A stretch of DNA of 64,000 nucleotides from Salvator merianae (GCA_003586115.2 QVOM02000042.1:79681740-79745739); one strand, 5' to 3'; numbered from the stretch's first letter, positions 1 to 10,664 are shown. The notes: generated from the letters alone by a model not told the origin. Numbers and translations: made by a program.

Positions 1-767
1 CCTCATCCACTGCCGATCGTTACTACAGCCGGACAAGTAAAAAGCTCAAAGTGAGCTTCAGGTGAGGATTCGTTCGCACCTACCTCCTTGTCCACGGTGG
101 CAGCCATCTTCTGGGCGATCAGCCCGCCCATCACGCATGCGTGATCATGTGATCATGCAATGCATGATGGGCAATGGTGTCTGCTTCTTTGCGCGGGCCC
201 CAATCATGCCCACGCCACCGCGATCGGGACTGGGCCGCCGGATGGGGCCGCACTGCGCCCCATCCACCGTTTCGGTGCCCGATCGCGGGCGCGAAGGGTG
301 GTCGCCGCGGCAGCGGCCTACAAAGCATCAGGCCGCTGCCATGGCGACCGGGAGGCCCACGCAATCGCGCCTGCGCACTGGGCCTCTCCCCACTCTGTAG
401 CAGGATTGGGCCTTCCCAATCAGGCCCGCGCTGCCGCAATCGGGCGCACCCGGCCCAATCGGGGCGGCCTGATCACCCCAATGAGGCTGGGCGTGCCCAA
501 TTGCAGCACCGCAGGCCCGATCGTGAAGGCCCGATCCTGCTAAGGAGTGGGGAGAGGCCCAGTGCGCAGGCGCGATTGTGTCATTGCCGCACCCACCGCG
601 CAGGCCTCCTGGTCACCATGGCAGCGGCCTGACGCTTTGTAGGCCGCTGCCGCAGTGACTGCCCTTTGCACCCGCGATCGGGCATCGAAATGCCGGACGG
701 AGCTGCTGCCGTCGCCATGGCAGCAGCCGGACGCTTGCCTGCCGCTGTCATGGCGACCATCAGGGAT

Positions 768-803
768 GGATAATGGCGTTCGCACTGGCGAACGCCATTA
801 TCC
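768..803. repeat. Perfect hairpin, 16 bp arms
   Basis: Arms 768-783 and 788-803 are exact reverse complements around a 4-base loop. It is part of a chain of subterminal hairpins in this MITE family. Confidence 0.9.
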
Positions 804-820
804 AGCTTCAGGTGAGTTTT

Positions 821-861
821 CAGACCCCATCGTGCAGACATCGTCTGCACGATGGGGTCTG
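821..861. repeat. Perfect hairpin, 19 bp arms
   Basis: Arms 821-839 and 843-861 are exact reverse complements around a 3-base loop. It sits just inside the MITE terminus, and the related copy at 39.7 kb has its own subterminal hairpin in the matching position. Confidence 0.92.
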
Positions 862-1002
862 TTCCACGCTAGAATGGGCTAATTAGCTCACAGAATGACA
901 TAGCTAAGCTATACCAAGTCATTATTCCATCAGGAGAAATATCTAGACACTAACATAGGTCCCCATTTAAGAAAAATCTTCACCCACATTTCTTTAAAAC
1001 AA

Positions 1003-2489
1003 TTGAATTGTATGGCTAAAGCAGGAAGGTTTCAACATCCCACATACAGAGAAAGGCTCAGTGTTTGTGGAGACCCTGAAATCAAAAATATAGTTCACAT
1101 ACTATTAACCTGCAACTTGTATACTTCTGCAAGGGAAAAATATCTAACATTGCTCTTGGGGGACTCAAACACCAAACTCCTCCTTTGCAAGGATTTACTC
1201 ACACATAACTAAAATGGTTGCATTTTTCCTCTTGAAGGCCGTGGTCCGACATCGTAAATTTAATCCGTATCGGAAGAGGACAAGGACTGAATTCGTCTTC
1301 TGGTCGTTCCCACAGTTACAGTTTAACACGGACTCAATTCATACCTGCCCGTTCCCACACTGATATTTCCCGTGCTTGGCATGGAGAAACAGTACCTTTT
1401 CTGCCTCCACCCCTTGCCAAATTCCACTCCCCATGCAGTCAGTGATTGGCTGCAGTCCCAACGTTCAAATCTTGATGTCACATGGGCGGGAAAGTCAAGC
1501 TCTGCTCTCCGTATGTCCCCGCTGCTGCCTCAGAACATGGATTCACTTGGCAGCGTTATTAGTCATTCGCCATTTGCTCCTTCTCCCCCCTACAGCCTCT
1601 GTCTACACAAGCAGAACTTCAAGACTATGTGTACTACACAATTAAGCTTTTTAAAGGGCTGATGGCGATTTCTGCTCCCTTGCAAGTGCACTTTAACACA
1701 AATGCGCAATTTAAAAGTAGCGCAAAAGCAGGGAGAGGTCCATAACAAAGGGGAAAAGTGGGGAGGGAACGTGGGGGGGCTCTACTATCTTGACAGTGCT
1801 GTTCATCACCAGCAAATGGACTCTGCCTCATCTTCCCCGCTGTGTAGCTGTGTGCTGCCGACGGCAAAACTCATCTTGAGCGGGTTCTTTGTTGGGGCAA
1901 GAGGACTGCAACCCCAAACAGGCACAGTTTATTTTTTGCTTCAAAGAGCAGACGGAAGTGGAGGAAGCCTTTAATTTCTTCCTGGCAGTGTCAAATGGGG
2001 GATAAAGAAAGAGAAAGGACCGCAGCTTAGCGAAGTAAAAAGGAGGACGGTTTCTTTCCCCCTGGCAGCGACGGAAGGGGGGATAATGGAGGCAGAGGAA
2101 ACTACTGCGCTTCCTGCCCACCCACAAAGTCTGTCATTGGATGGCACAAAATGGGGATCCCTCCCTCTGCACGCCCACAAAAAAGTACGGTCCCTCCCAA
2201 ACAGTCTCCTTCTCCGTTCCCACATCGCAAAGTAAAGCGCGCTAACGATCTGGAACGGCTTGAGACTTCATTAAATCCGAATACAATGTAGTCCGCATTT
2301 CGCCGCTATAGTCCAGAAAAACTTCGGAACGGCAAGATCATGTCGGGACAGCGGGAACGGAAGACGGCCTGTAAACTGATTAAATGCCGCGTCGGAACGC
2401 GGCCGAAGTCTGTCGACCTCAAACAGATCAGGGTGGATTGCAATAGGGATGAGTTCTTACGAACGAACATTGTGGGTGAACTGTTTTAA
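1003..2489 (+). pseudogene. C-terminus of a non-LTR retrotransposon ORF2, split by a DNA transposon
   Basis: The open frame at 1003-1212 reads a Cys-His element (VCGDPE...VHILLTCNLY) of the kind found at the C-terminal end of several LINE ORF2 proteins. If the TIR element at 1237-2404 and one copy of its 3 bp duplication are ignored, the sequence after it (2408-2489) continues with the plausible protein end KSVDLKQIRVDCNRDEF and then a stop, followed by a T-rich 3' UTR to about 2,575. The LINE was therefore there first. The exact family is not certain; a stop lies at 1,210-1,212. Confidence 0.55.
1237..2404. mobile_element. 1.17 kb non-autonomous TIR transposon with 3 bp target duplication
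   Basis: Both ends start GGCC and are imperfect inverted repeats over about 28 bases (GGCCGTGGTCCGACATCG on the left against GGCCGCGTTCCGACGCGG inverted on the right). GAA flanks both sides (1234-1236 and 2405-2407). The ends are CpG-rich, the middle is not. Frames inside (1372-1662, 1702-1974 and others) show no known domain. A 3 bp duplication favours a PIF/Harbinger-type mover over hAT (8 bp) or mariner (TA). It landed in the ORF2 end of a LINE. Confidence 0.7.
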
Positions 2490-3900
2490 GCAGTTCTAAA
2501 TATTCATTGATCTTCCAATCTGTTTTAATTGTGTAACTTTTGTTTCTTTTGTGTCTTTGTGTGAATGTTATGATTTGGTCTTCAGACTAATCAAGAATTT
2601 TATCTATCTGTCTATCTATTGTCAAAATGACCTCAGCTTTGCCATCTTCATTCAACCTAACTACGCCCTCATCCCTCCTTGCTTGTCTCATTGGCCCTGA
2701 GTTCTCATGGTTTGAAGTGATAAGGGTGGCTGGTTAGCTTGTTGAAGACAGGAGTCTGTTCACACCTACCTTGTAGTAAGCAATTTGATGCTCACTAGAT
2801 AGCCTATCCACATGCCACTGCTGCCATGCCTCAGAGCGCTCCCAGCTGCTCCCAACTGTTACTAGCTGTGAACAATTAAAATGCTGTCCACAGAGCGTGT
2901 TTTCACATTTTCCACCTTAGAAAGGGATTGACGCTTGCTAGCAACAAGTGCAAAAGTGACCGGGAGCAGCTAGTGAGCTCCTGGTCAGTGGCATTCATAC
3001 CCTCTTCTGACTGTGATGCTACAAGTGGCTGTGGCTGTGACTGTGCAGTCGTGCACCACATTTCAATTGCCATGGCAACTCCAGGCATGTACTGGATGTT
3101 GCCACACCTGTTGCCATGGCAATCTGGCCTGTACTGGTTAGGTCATCTGCTCTTCAAGTGCTGGTGGTTCGGTTCAAGCCTTTAACAGCCCTATGTGTGT
3201 AGATGGCCGCCTCTATGCCTGATCCTTCCCAACCTGATATGGTCTTATTATACCATACCAGGCTGTTAAGTGCAAACAGCCCCAGAGACAGGTTTGGAGC
3301 TTGGGAAAGAAGGGAATTAACTGGAATGTTTAAAATTTACATGTTAGCAGAGTCTGGTGGGGAGTGAGTACCTATTTGTATCACCAAAAATATTTTGGTA
3401 CTAGGTCCTTTGGATTCATGAGAACGAGTCCCTACTCAGGACCCAAGAAAGGAGACAGACAACCAATACTGCATTTTAAACACTATTCATATAACATTTA
3501 TTATAATAACAGTATATATTATATATATATCAGCATTCACTCTAGATTCATTCATATACTTTTCCAGACAGACAGAGACCCTCTTTCAGTTGATCAGGCT
3601 GAAAAGGGGAATGGGTGGCAGGCATTGCAGCTGATGGTCCTAGTACACACTTTGAATTAGAAAGTCCTTCTTCAACAGGATATTCTTAGGTCACCTTGAC
3701 CTCTGTTCTCATCAATCCTTTTTCTCAGTCTGGGTCACTTTAACAATTGGGATATTCCCAATCATCAAAGCAAGATGTTTCCAGGCCTCATATCAAAATG
3801 TTTCCAACTTGTTTTCCAAATTGCAGGCATTAATGCCAAAGTCCATGACTCTGCAGTTCTCTGCTTTCCATCCGGGTATGTTTCAGCCGTTTTCTTCAGG
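2490..3900. other. No gene recognised; short repeats only
   Basis: Begins with the T-rich tail of the LINE described above, then a short TATC/TCTG microsatellite (about 2,600-2,620). A small inverted repeat around 3,236-3,262 and an AT-rich TA-repeat stretch at 3,490-3,530 are visible. Frames such as 2928-3185 and 3364-3660 show no domain and are not credible genes. Confidence 0.6.
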
Positions 3901-3925
3901 GTCTCTTCATCCAACCTAGGCCCAT

Positions 3926-4396
3926 TCATATGCTCATACATTCTAATATAGGGAATTCTGGTGACATTTGGGTATATAACCTTGTAACTTCAATTATACA
4001 GTGCAATAAACCAAAAGATAAATTCACAGTCTTGCTATATATGCTAGAGTGTTCAGGCTGGTGGTCTTGTCCTTGTCCATAACGAGGAAGGTGATTTAGA
4101 AAGTAGCTAAATCTCAAGCTATTTACAGTCTTATGTGTCAAGCATAGAACCTTGAATCCAGCCCAGTGGCTAATTGGCAACCAGTGCAGCTGCTTAAGTC
4201 CAAGTATAATGTAAGCCTGAACTGGTACTCCAATAAAAAAACTTGCTGTTGCATTTTGCACCAGTTGTACCTTATGGACCAGGTAAAAGTGTAGCCCTGC
4301 ATACAGTACATTACAATAATACAAATATGATGATACCAGGGCATAAATAACAGTGGCCAGGCTATCTCTATCAAGGCAGGGATGTAGCTCATGCAC
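3926..4396 (-). pseudogene. L2-type LINE reverse transcriptase, C-terminal thumb region
   Basis: A 156-codon open frame reads LDRDSLATVIYALVSSYL, YYCNVLYAGLHFYLVHKVQ and LHWLPISHWAGFKVLCLTHK. These are the diagnostic blocks that follow the catalytic palm in L2-clade ORF2 proteins (LDYCNALYAGLP, LQxVQNAAARLL and LHWLPVxxRIxFK in the usual consensus). Only the tail of the RT is left: there is no palm and no endonuclease. L2-like sequence probably extends on both sides (about 3,900-4,500) with lost frame. A 5'-truncated fossil LINE, not a host gene. Confidence 0.85.
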
Positions 4397-4479
4397 TGCT
4401 TAATGTCTGTAAAAGGCACTTCTATCTGCAGAGGTTCCAGAAGTATCTCCAGTCTATGTATCCCTTCTGAGGAAGTGGA

Positions 4480-4823
4480 ACCCCATCTAGGAAGGAAAAT
4501 CCCTAATTCTTGTACTTAGGAAATTACAACACACAAACAACATTCATACAGTCCTCCTGGGCCTCACCAGATGCATGCCTAGAAGTGTGTATGGAGTCCA
4601 GGAGACCATGCCAGGCAATGTGGTGGCCAGTGACATTTTGCTAAGTTCCAAAAAACAGACTATTCTTGGTGCTGTTTCTGGGATGACAGGGAAACATCCC
4701 CAGCCTACAACTCCAAAGCTAGGGAACTTTGGGGACAGCTGTGTGTGTAGAATCTGCCATACAGTCATTGGCTATTTCTGCACTTACCAGCAATTTCCTG
4801 GGTCAGAGTGGTATGCTCTGGCC
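4480..4823. other. Unassigned sequence upstream of LTR
   Basis: No coding or repeat signature recognised. The frames at 4,544-4,841 overlap in both directions and carry no motif. Confidence 0.5.
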
Positions 4824-5390
4824 TGTAACAGACACTCTTAGCCCTGCCATACAGAAGCAGGAGCCCAGAGACTCTTATATAGAAAAGGACATGGATTCCA
4901 TGAAATATAAGTCAGAAAGGTTACAAATACAAGGAAACTGACCAGAATCCTGGACCCTGTAGAGACCAAATTTCCTTTGCTTGCATCCATTTTTAAAAGC
5001 CTATCTGCAAAAAGAGCAACATTTTTCCTTTATCTCTTGAGGACGTTAACCTAGCTGCTTGAGTCAGCTCAGGAAATTACACATTAATGGTTAACAAAGG
5101 AATTGGACAAGTATCTGGCCATCAAAACTAGTCCTGTTGTTCAAGCCTACATCTTGAGAACTTCTCATTAAGAATGCGAACAGCAGAATTTAAGCCCATC
5201 AACCAGTGTAGTTGTCTGTTTGTCACTATGTGACCCAACACACTTCTTTGCTCAACATACCTCTCTGCAATTGCTAAAAGGACCAATAAGTTTAAATTCT
5301 TGTGCTAAAAGGATCTATCAAAAGTCAGGATTTCGATCCATTTCTCATCCAATGAGTGAAGCTTGCTCCTTTTTCTACTTGAAAAAAGAA

Positions 5391-5398
5391 TATAAAAG
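5391..5398 (+). promoter_or_regulatory. LTR TATA box
   Basis: TATAAAAG with CCAAT about 40 bases upstream, at the expected U3/R position. Copy 2 has a related ACATAAAAAG at the matching place. Confidence 0.6.
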
Positions 5399-6041
5399 TT
5401 CAGGTTTTTCCGTTAGACAATATAAGTTAGGGGAGACATAACTAGGAGAAACCAATTAACTAGGAAAAGAGGAAGAATGAAGAATGATCATCTATCTCAT
5501 CAGCATTTTCCCTGGCTGAGAGCTGCTTTTACTGATTTTTCCAAGAAGAGTGCATGATGCTTGCAGTTTCCTTTTTTCCCTTTTGAGCTGATTTCACTTG
5601 AAGAGATTTACATATCAGTCTTCATGCTTCTTGGCAAAAGAGCTTTTTTTTCTAAAGGAGTGAGGGCTGTGGAGCATCTTCCACTTCCCACTGTCTGGCT
5701 TTTTAACCCATTTTCCTGAAAGAGACTTATGCATCTTTTCCCCAAAAGTTTCCTTTTTGGCATGGTGAAGATCTACCTGGAGAAGACTACAGATGGGTGA
5801 GATTTACCCTTTAGTGCTACGAACCTTTCTGGTCTCCATTGCTACCTTCTCCCAGACTCTCTCTCTCTTCCCCCCTTCCTCCCCCTCACTCACACACACT
5901 AACTAGGTCTCCTTACTTAAATTTGGAGCCAAGCCTTTTTCTTTTCCTTTCTCAAGTGCCTATGCTACTTATGAAACTAGCTAATTCTAACAAATTACGC
6001 TGATTATTGCTATCTCTTTGGATTTCTTTTTGCTGGGTTTT

Positions 6042-6047
6042 AATAAA
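6042..6047 (+). terminator. LTR polyadenylation signal AATAAA
   Basis: AATAAA near the R/U5 boundary. It is conserved in position in copy 2 at 32,679-32,684, where it sits in the same TGGGTTTTAATAAAG context. Confidence 0.65.
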
Positions 6048-6215
6048 GATGCACCATTGTTTTCAAGGATTACCTCCTCTTTATTTGGACTTTTCATGCC
6101 AGTTTTTAGTGCTATTAAAAACTGCCCGATCAATTGAATCTTTCACTGTTTAGTGCCTGGGATGGCTGATTTCCCCAATACAAACACATCCCCAGAGCAC
6201 AGCCTATAACAGGCC

Positions 6216-6750
6216 TGGGATAGGTAATCTGTCCTAAGATGGGACAGATTAGTCCTACTGTGGAACAAGGCTGTGTGCATTGGGACAGCCTGTTCTGTAC
6301 TAACACTCATGGTAGCACAAATGGAGGGACTTCCAGCGAATGGCCGAGATTGCTGAGAGAAATTTTTCTCTGAGCAAACCACAACTTGAAGAGATGGGGG
6401 GGGGGGAGTTTTTACCTTCTCTGTCAGAGAATTTTATCTCCCTGAGTGACAGGAAACGGTGGGATTCCTCATTAAAGCTCCAATCAAGTCTCCCCCCCCC
6501 CCCAGGGGAAACAGCCACTTTGTGGCTGTCACATATGGGAGGAGTAATTTGGAGCTCGAGGAAAACAACAACCTGAGCATGTCGTGAGTAGCCTTCAAAG
6601 GCATTAAGCTTGGCTGATCCACTTTTAATTTATGAAGAAAGAAAACTTGAGAATAACAAATAGAACCTTCAGTTAAAAGTTTCTTCAACAATAGCCTGAG
6701 AACATTTTCCAGAAGCCTAATTGACTTAAATCTAGCAGGACTCTAAAATA
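6216..6750. other. Unassigned spacer with long G and C homopolymers
   Basis: No gene recognised. An 11-base G run (about 6,397-6,407) and a 13-base C run (about 6,490-6,502) lie some 80 bases apart and could pair on one strand, each next to related AAGAGATG / AAGTCTC-type sequence. The frames crossing them are low-complexity artefacts. Confidence 0.5.
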
Positions 6751-7312
6751 CTTGAGACTGCAGTTTTTAAAAATATCATTTAAAGTTTTTAACGAGTCTG
6801 GGAGTGTAGGAAGATTAATGAACTTAAAAATCAAAGTAGGTGACAGTTTGGAAAGATGACAACAAAATTAATGGCTGAAGGTGCAAGTTTTTTCTTAATT
6901 AAAAAATAGAAAACTATTTCATTGAATATAACAGTATAAGGCCATCAGATTCAGCAAAGGATAATTTTTTTGGTAACTTTGTTTTTTTTTTAATTCCCTC
7001 TTCTCTGGCAGAATTTAGAAATATAATAGATATGTGAAGACTTAAGGAGTAACTGATTTCTAGATTTTGAAATTGGGAAACTGTGAAATATGGAGACTAG
7101 GAAATCTAAATTAGAAAAAGAAAAATAACCAAAGGAACATAGGTGGGCCTCAGAAGCAGATTTGGTGGCCAATTTGCTGTCTAAGATTGAAGCCATGGGC
7201 TCTTATATGAGACAGTCATTTTCTAGGCAGGATCAGAATTTTGAAAAATTGAGGCAGGTCTTTAAAAAAGAAATAGGTGTGTTACATACAGAAGTTCATG
7301 AAATGAAAGATA

Positions 7313-7350
7313 AGAAGAAGAAGAAGAACAACAACAACAACAACAACAAC
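7313..7350 (+). repeat. (AAG)n then (AAC)n microsatellite
   Basis: Tandem AAG followed by eight or nine AAC units. The AAC part is the simple-repeat tail of the minus-strand SINE. It produces the low-complexity KKKKKNNNNNNNN run in the overlapping frame. Confidence 0.9.
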
Positions 7351-7480
7351 TTGGTTTTTATACCCCGCTTTTCTCGTCCGAAGCTGACTCAAAGCGGCTT
7401 ACAAGGTTATTTTTCGCCTGAAGGCTTACATCTGTCTATCTTCCGCATCACACAGTGTGATGCTCCCTATTTATCTACTT

Positions 7481-7496
7481 GCAATTACTTGCTTTC
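7481..7496 (+). repeat. 16 bp target-site duplication of the U6 retrocopy (left)
   Basis: GCAATTACTTGCTTTC here is repeated exactly at 7,612-7,627, directly abutting the U6 5' end. Length and position match L1-type target-primed insertion. Confidence 0.95.
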
Positions 7497-7506
7497 TTTT
7501 TTTTTT

Positions 7507-7611
7507 AAATATGGAACGCTTCACGAATTTGCATGTCATCCTTGCGCAGGGGCCATGCTAATCTTCTCTGTATCATTCCAATTTTAGTATATGTGCTGCC
7601 GAAGCGAGCAC
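7507..7611 (-). ncRNA. U6 snRNA retropseudogene
   Basis: The minus strand starts GTGCTCGCTTCGGCAGCACA, continues through the conserved ACAGAGA and AGC regions, and ends in GTTCCATATTT: essentially full-length U6 with two clear differences from the usual vertebrate sequence (AACG to AATG before ATACAGAGA; GACACGC to GACATGC). It is followed by A10 instead of the normal T run, and flanked by a perfect 16 bp duplication (7,481-7,496 and 7,612-7,627). This is a textbook L1-mobilised processed copy. U6 transcription needs upstream elements, which were not copied, so it is probably silent. Confidence 0.95.
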
Positions 7612-8529
7612 GCAATTACTTGCTTTCGAACAGCTAGGTTGGCTGGAGCTAGAGGCCAGTAGAGGGCGCTCACCCCCTCTACACGGCAGACAGGGGCCTT
7701 GAACTCTGATCCTCCTATTGAAAGATCAGTGCCTTAGCCTTCTGTGCCACCGTGCCTCCAAGACCTCCACTGTGTCTTGAAATTAGGAGAGGAAATTAGA
7801 ATAAGCTAGATTCCAGAATAGAAGCTCTTCAGACAAAAACTATGGCCCATGATATCCAAATGGAGAACTTCAACAAATACAATTAATTTCAGATTAAAGA
7901 GCAGTGGAATATTTTATTATGTTTAGAAATATACCAGAAGAACAAGGCGAAAATATATGACACTGGGTAATTAACATAGTCTCAACTACTTCAGGAGGAA
8001 GAGGGATTTTTGGAACAAGAAATTGACAGAGTCTACCGAATCAATACCCAGTATGCAAAGATAAAATGCCAAGGGATGTATTGGTACTCTTTGTGAAAAA
8101 ACCCACAAGAGATCTTGTTTTACCAAAGCATTGTGCGACACCATTATCTACAGATCAAGGTCCTATTATTTTATTAAAGGAAATTCCAAAAAAGATTCTA
8201 CAGAGGAAAATGGAGTGTATCAGGCTAACAAAACTACTTAAAAAAGAATTTGTAATTTAGATGGGACCCGCCAGAAGGGGTAATTTTCACTTGGAATGAG
8301 CAAAGATTTAGACTAAATTCAGTGAAGAAGATGCAATATTTTCTGTTGAATTATGGGGAAAATAGAGATGAAATGGAGGAAGAACCACAGAAGCTAGAAG
8401 CTGAAGAAGTAAAATCTAAGTACTGGGAGTGGGGTCATTGATGGATGTGCAACAAGACAGGCAAGAAGTGGGCCAACAAGGCTAAGATCCATCAGAATCT
8501 GGTAATATTGAAGATCAAGATGAAATGCA

Positions 8530-9365
8530 AACTTTTAATTTTAAATGTAAATGACCTGAACACCTCCCCCCCAAAGGAAAATCTTTCATACACTTAAAAA
8601 ATGTAATCTAGATCTGAACGGTATTCAAGGAAGTCACATTTGTAAAAAGGATTAAAGTATTTGATCCAAAAGGTATTGGGACAGGAATTTATTGCATCAG
8701 GCCCGAAAAAGAAAAATGGTGTAGTGATATATGTCAAACAACATTTTCATGCTACTGCTTTATTGCATGCCTTTTACATTCTTTTTTTATTGTTGTAACC
8801 TGCCCTGAGACCTTCGGGTACAGAGTGGAATAAAAATGCAAACAAACAAATAATAAAATAACACTTGAATCTGAAACTAAAAGTAAAAGATAAAGTTGGA
8901 AGATTTCTTGGAACTGAGGTAGAAATAAATGGAATTAAAAATTTGATGTTAGGGATATATGCCCCAGATAGGGGAAAATGTAAATTTTTTTGAAGATTTA
9001 AAAAACAAAATATCGGATCTCCAATATGAAAACTGATAACTTCTTGGAGATTGGAATGGAGCAATCAATTCGATGATGGACAGAGTGGCCACAGGGGATA
9101 TTAAGGCCACACAAATTACCAAAATCTTTTGTTTGATTTGATGAAAATTTTACAAGTAGTAGATATCTGGAGACATAAAAATGGCAATGCAAAAGAATAT
9201 ACATATTTTTCAGAAAGACACAAATCTTTCTTGAGGATTGACATGATTCTAATGTCAAGGATTATTGCAAATCAGGTAACTGCAGTGGACATTCCACCTA
9301 GAACATTTGCTGACCATAATCCAGTAAAAGTAGTGATTGGGTATAGACCAAAAAAACCTAGATGA
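8530..9365 (+). pseudogene. L1-A ORF2 endonuclease domain (split)
   Basis: The start region reads LLTLNVNDLNT, the common L1 endonuclease opening, then a degraded segment where the usual QETH glutamate motif has become IQGSH. A LINE tail (8,755-8,868) interrupts it. The domain resumes and ends in 9,129-9,365 with YTYFSERHKSFLRIDMIL and DIPPRTFADHNPVKV, the L1 endonuclease end including the catalytic-type DH pair. In an active copy it nicks target DNA. Here frames are broken and the N-terminal glutamate motif is gone. Confidence 0.8.
8755..8868 (+). mobile_element. L2/CR1-like LINE 3' tail fragment
   Basis: GTTGTAACCTGCCCTGAGACC followed by AATAAAAATGCAAAC and an A-rich end is the typical LINE 3' UTR tail. 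The same tail occurs inverted at 42,281-42,350. It interrupts the L1-A endonuclease. Confidence 0.65.
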
Positions 9366-9797
9366 AGAATAAATGAATATATATTCAAACAAGAAGAAAT
9401 GACAGAACAACGTAAAAGAAAAATTGGGGAATACTTTGAAGACAATTTAAACAAAGGGACAAATCTGAATATAGTATGTGATGCTAGCAAAGCTGTCATC
9501 AGAGGACATTTAATCAGAATTAATAAGGAAATAAGGAAAAACAAACAGGCAAAAACTGAAGAAAGAGAAGGAATTAAAGCAAAAAACCTGACTGTCCAGA
9601 AACTTTGAGAAATTTAAAAATTTTACAAAGGGAACTTTCAATGCAGAAAAAGAATTGCAGCAAAAGAATTTTGAATTAGCTAATAAACCAGAAAAGTGGT
9701 TGGCTTACAAGTTGAGAAAAGCAAAAGCAAAAAAAGTTATTACAAAACTGAGATATGCTGGTAAAGAGGTAATGAATGGAACAGATATCAAAGAGTA

Positions 9798-10660
9798 ATG
9801 TGTGAATTTTATAAAGAACTTTACAAGAAGAAAGAAGTTTTGGAGGGGGACATTAAACATTGCTTGGAAAAACAAAATTTACCACAGATTTCACAACACA
9901 GGGCCATTCTAAATGTTCCAATAACACCAACGGAACTACCTGAAGCAATTAAGAAAATGAAGGGAGGAAAGGCATCAGGTCCAAAAGGATTAACAGCAAT
10001 TTACTATAAAATGTTTCAAGAAAAACTTCAAATACTATTATTGATGACAATGCATAATATATTAAACAGTGGAAAAATACCAGAAAGTTGGAAAAAAGCG
10101 TTTATAATCTTCATTCCAAATAGGATCAATATTTAATGCTACCAAAAAATTACAGACTAATATCGTTACGGAACAATGATTATGAATTTTTTTTGCAAGT
10201 ATAATGGCGAGACTGAAATACGAGTTACAAGAATTTATTCATCAGGGCCAAGCTGGATTCTTCCTAAGAGACAAATGAAGGATAATATAAGGACTATAAT
10301 CATTGCTATAGAATACTTACAGAGCCAGAACAAGGTTCAAGCAGAATTAATCTTTATGGATGTGGAAAAAGCTTTTGACAATCTGAATCTGAATGTGAGT
10401 TTAATGTTTAATATTCTAGACAAGATGAACATTGGAGAGAATTTTACAAAATGGATTAAGGCAATATATTCTATTCAGTCAGCTAAACTTGTAATCAATT
10501 GTGAAGTCTCACAAGATTTTCCAATACAAAAAGGTACAAGACAAGGATGTCCACTTTCACCACTTTTATGTATTTTGGCACTGGAGGTACTGAATAGAGC
10601 AATAAGGCAAGAATAAGAGACTTTGCAGACAATGTAGTGATTATCTTAAACGATCCAAAT
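9798..10660 (+). pseudogene. L1-A ORF2 reverse transcriptase, fingers and palm
   Basis: The frame 9,798-10,136 reads the RT entry region (KKMKGGKASGPKGLTAIYYK, then NSGKIPESWKKAFIIFIP). The frame 10,176-10,616 carries AELIFMDVEKAFDNLNL (catalytic block A, first Asp present) and IQKGTRQGCPLSPLLCILAL (block B). Just before the CR1 insertion the YADD-type block reads FADNVVII, so the second catalytic Asp has become Asn. A frameshift lies near 10,140-10,176. Dead copy. Confidence 0.85.
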
Positions 10661-10664
10661 GAAT

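Larger units (their letters stand above)
1..876. mobile_element. GC-rich Harbinger-like MITE, copy 1 (left end outside window)
   Basis: Very GC- and CpG-rich block in an otherwise AT-rich neighbourhood. Its first bases match 58,011 onward in another copy, which starts at 57,919, so about 92 bases of this copy lie before the window. Its right side (821-876) matches, inverted, the left end of the complete copy at 39,715. No coding content: the long frames here (62-632) are GC-driven and overlap in all phases. It carries several short perfect hairpins. The right terminus is lost: the expected end is replaced after about 876 by unrelated sequence. Assignment to PIF/Harbinger rests on the shared TIR of the complete copy. 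Confidence 0.75.
4824..6211 (+). mobile_element. Solo LTR of an endogenous retrovirus-like element, copy 1
   Basis: Starts TGTAACA and ends ATAACA. GGCC flanks both sides (4820-4823 and 6212-6215), fitting the 4 bp duplication common for class I retroviral integration. It is clearly homologous along its length to 31,354-32,865 and to 63,229 onward. A CCAAT box (5,349) and TATAAAAG (5,391) lie in front of an inferred R region, and AATAAA is at 6,042. No primer-binding site, gag or pol follows, so it is a solo LTR from recombination. The TATA-to-polyA spacing of about 650 bases is unusually long. Confidence 0.82.
7327..7762 (-). mobile_element. tRNA-headed SINE with LINE-like tail and (GTT)n end
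   Basis: Read on the minus strand, the head has a tRNA-like promoter: an A-box-like TGGCACAGAAGG and, about 40 bases later, a B-box-like GAGTTCAAGGCCC. The 3' part reads TAAGCCGCTTTGAGTC...AAAGCGGGGTATAAA, the kind of LINE-derived tail seen in reptilian SINEs and CR1/L2-like LINEs, ending in (GTT)n. It is inserted in L1-A ORF1 and is itself interrupted by the U6 retrocopy. Family name not assigned. Confidence 0.7.
7090..8260 (+). pseudogene. L1-A ORF1 (RNA-binding coiled-coil protein), split by a SINE
   Basis: A plausible start METRKSKLEKEK is at 7,090, with a stop soon after. The frame at 7,162 gives a charged helical stretch (LLSKIEAMGSYMRQSF, then LRQVFKKEIGVLHTEVHEMKD) typical of the L1 ORF1 coiled coil. 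After the SINE, the RRM/C-terminal part returns in pieces, ending in the frame 8,066-8,260 with MPRDVLVLFVKKPTRDLVL and ILLKEIPKKILQRK, a block typical of L1 ORF1 C-terminal domains. Several stops and frameshifts are present. Expected role in an active copy: RNA chaperone of the L1 ribonucleoprotein. Confidence 0.75.

Noticed and set aside
62..632. Overlapping long open frames (112-152 codons) in all phases of the first 650 bases
   Set aside because: They come from high GC with few stops; frames overlap on both strands, have no domain, and lie in a MITE present elsewhere in the window.
7507..7611. Functional U6 snRNA gene
   Set aside because: It has an A tail instead of the T terminator, a perfect 16 bp duplication, and is embedded in a SINE; no upstream U6 promoter elements can be expected.
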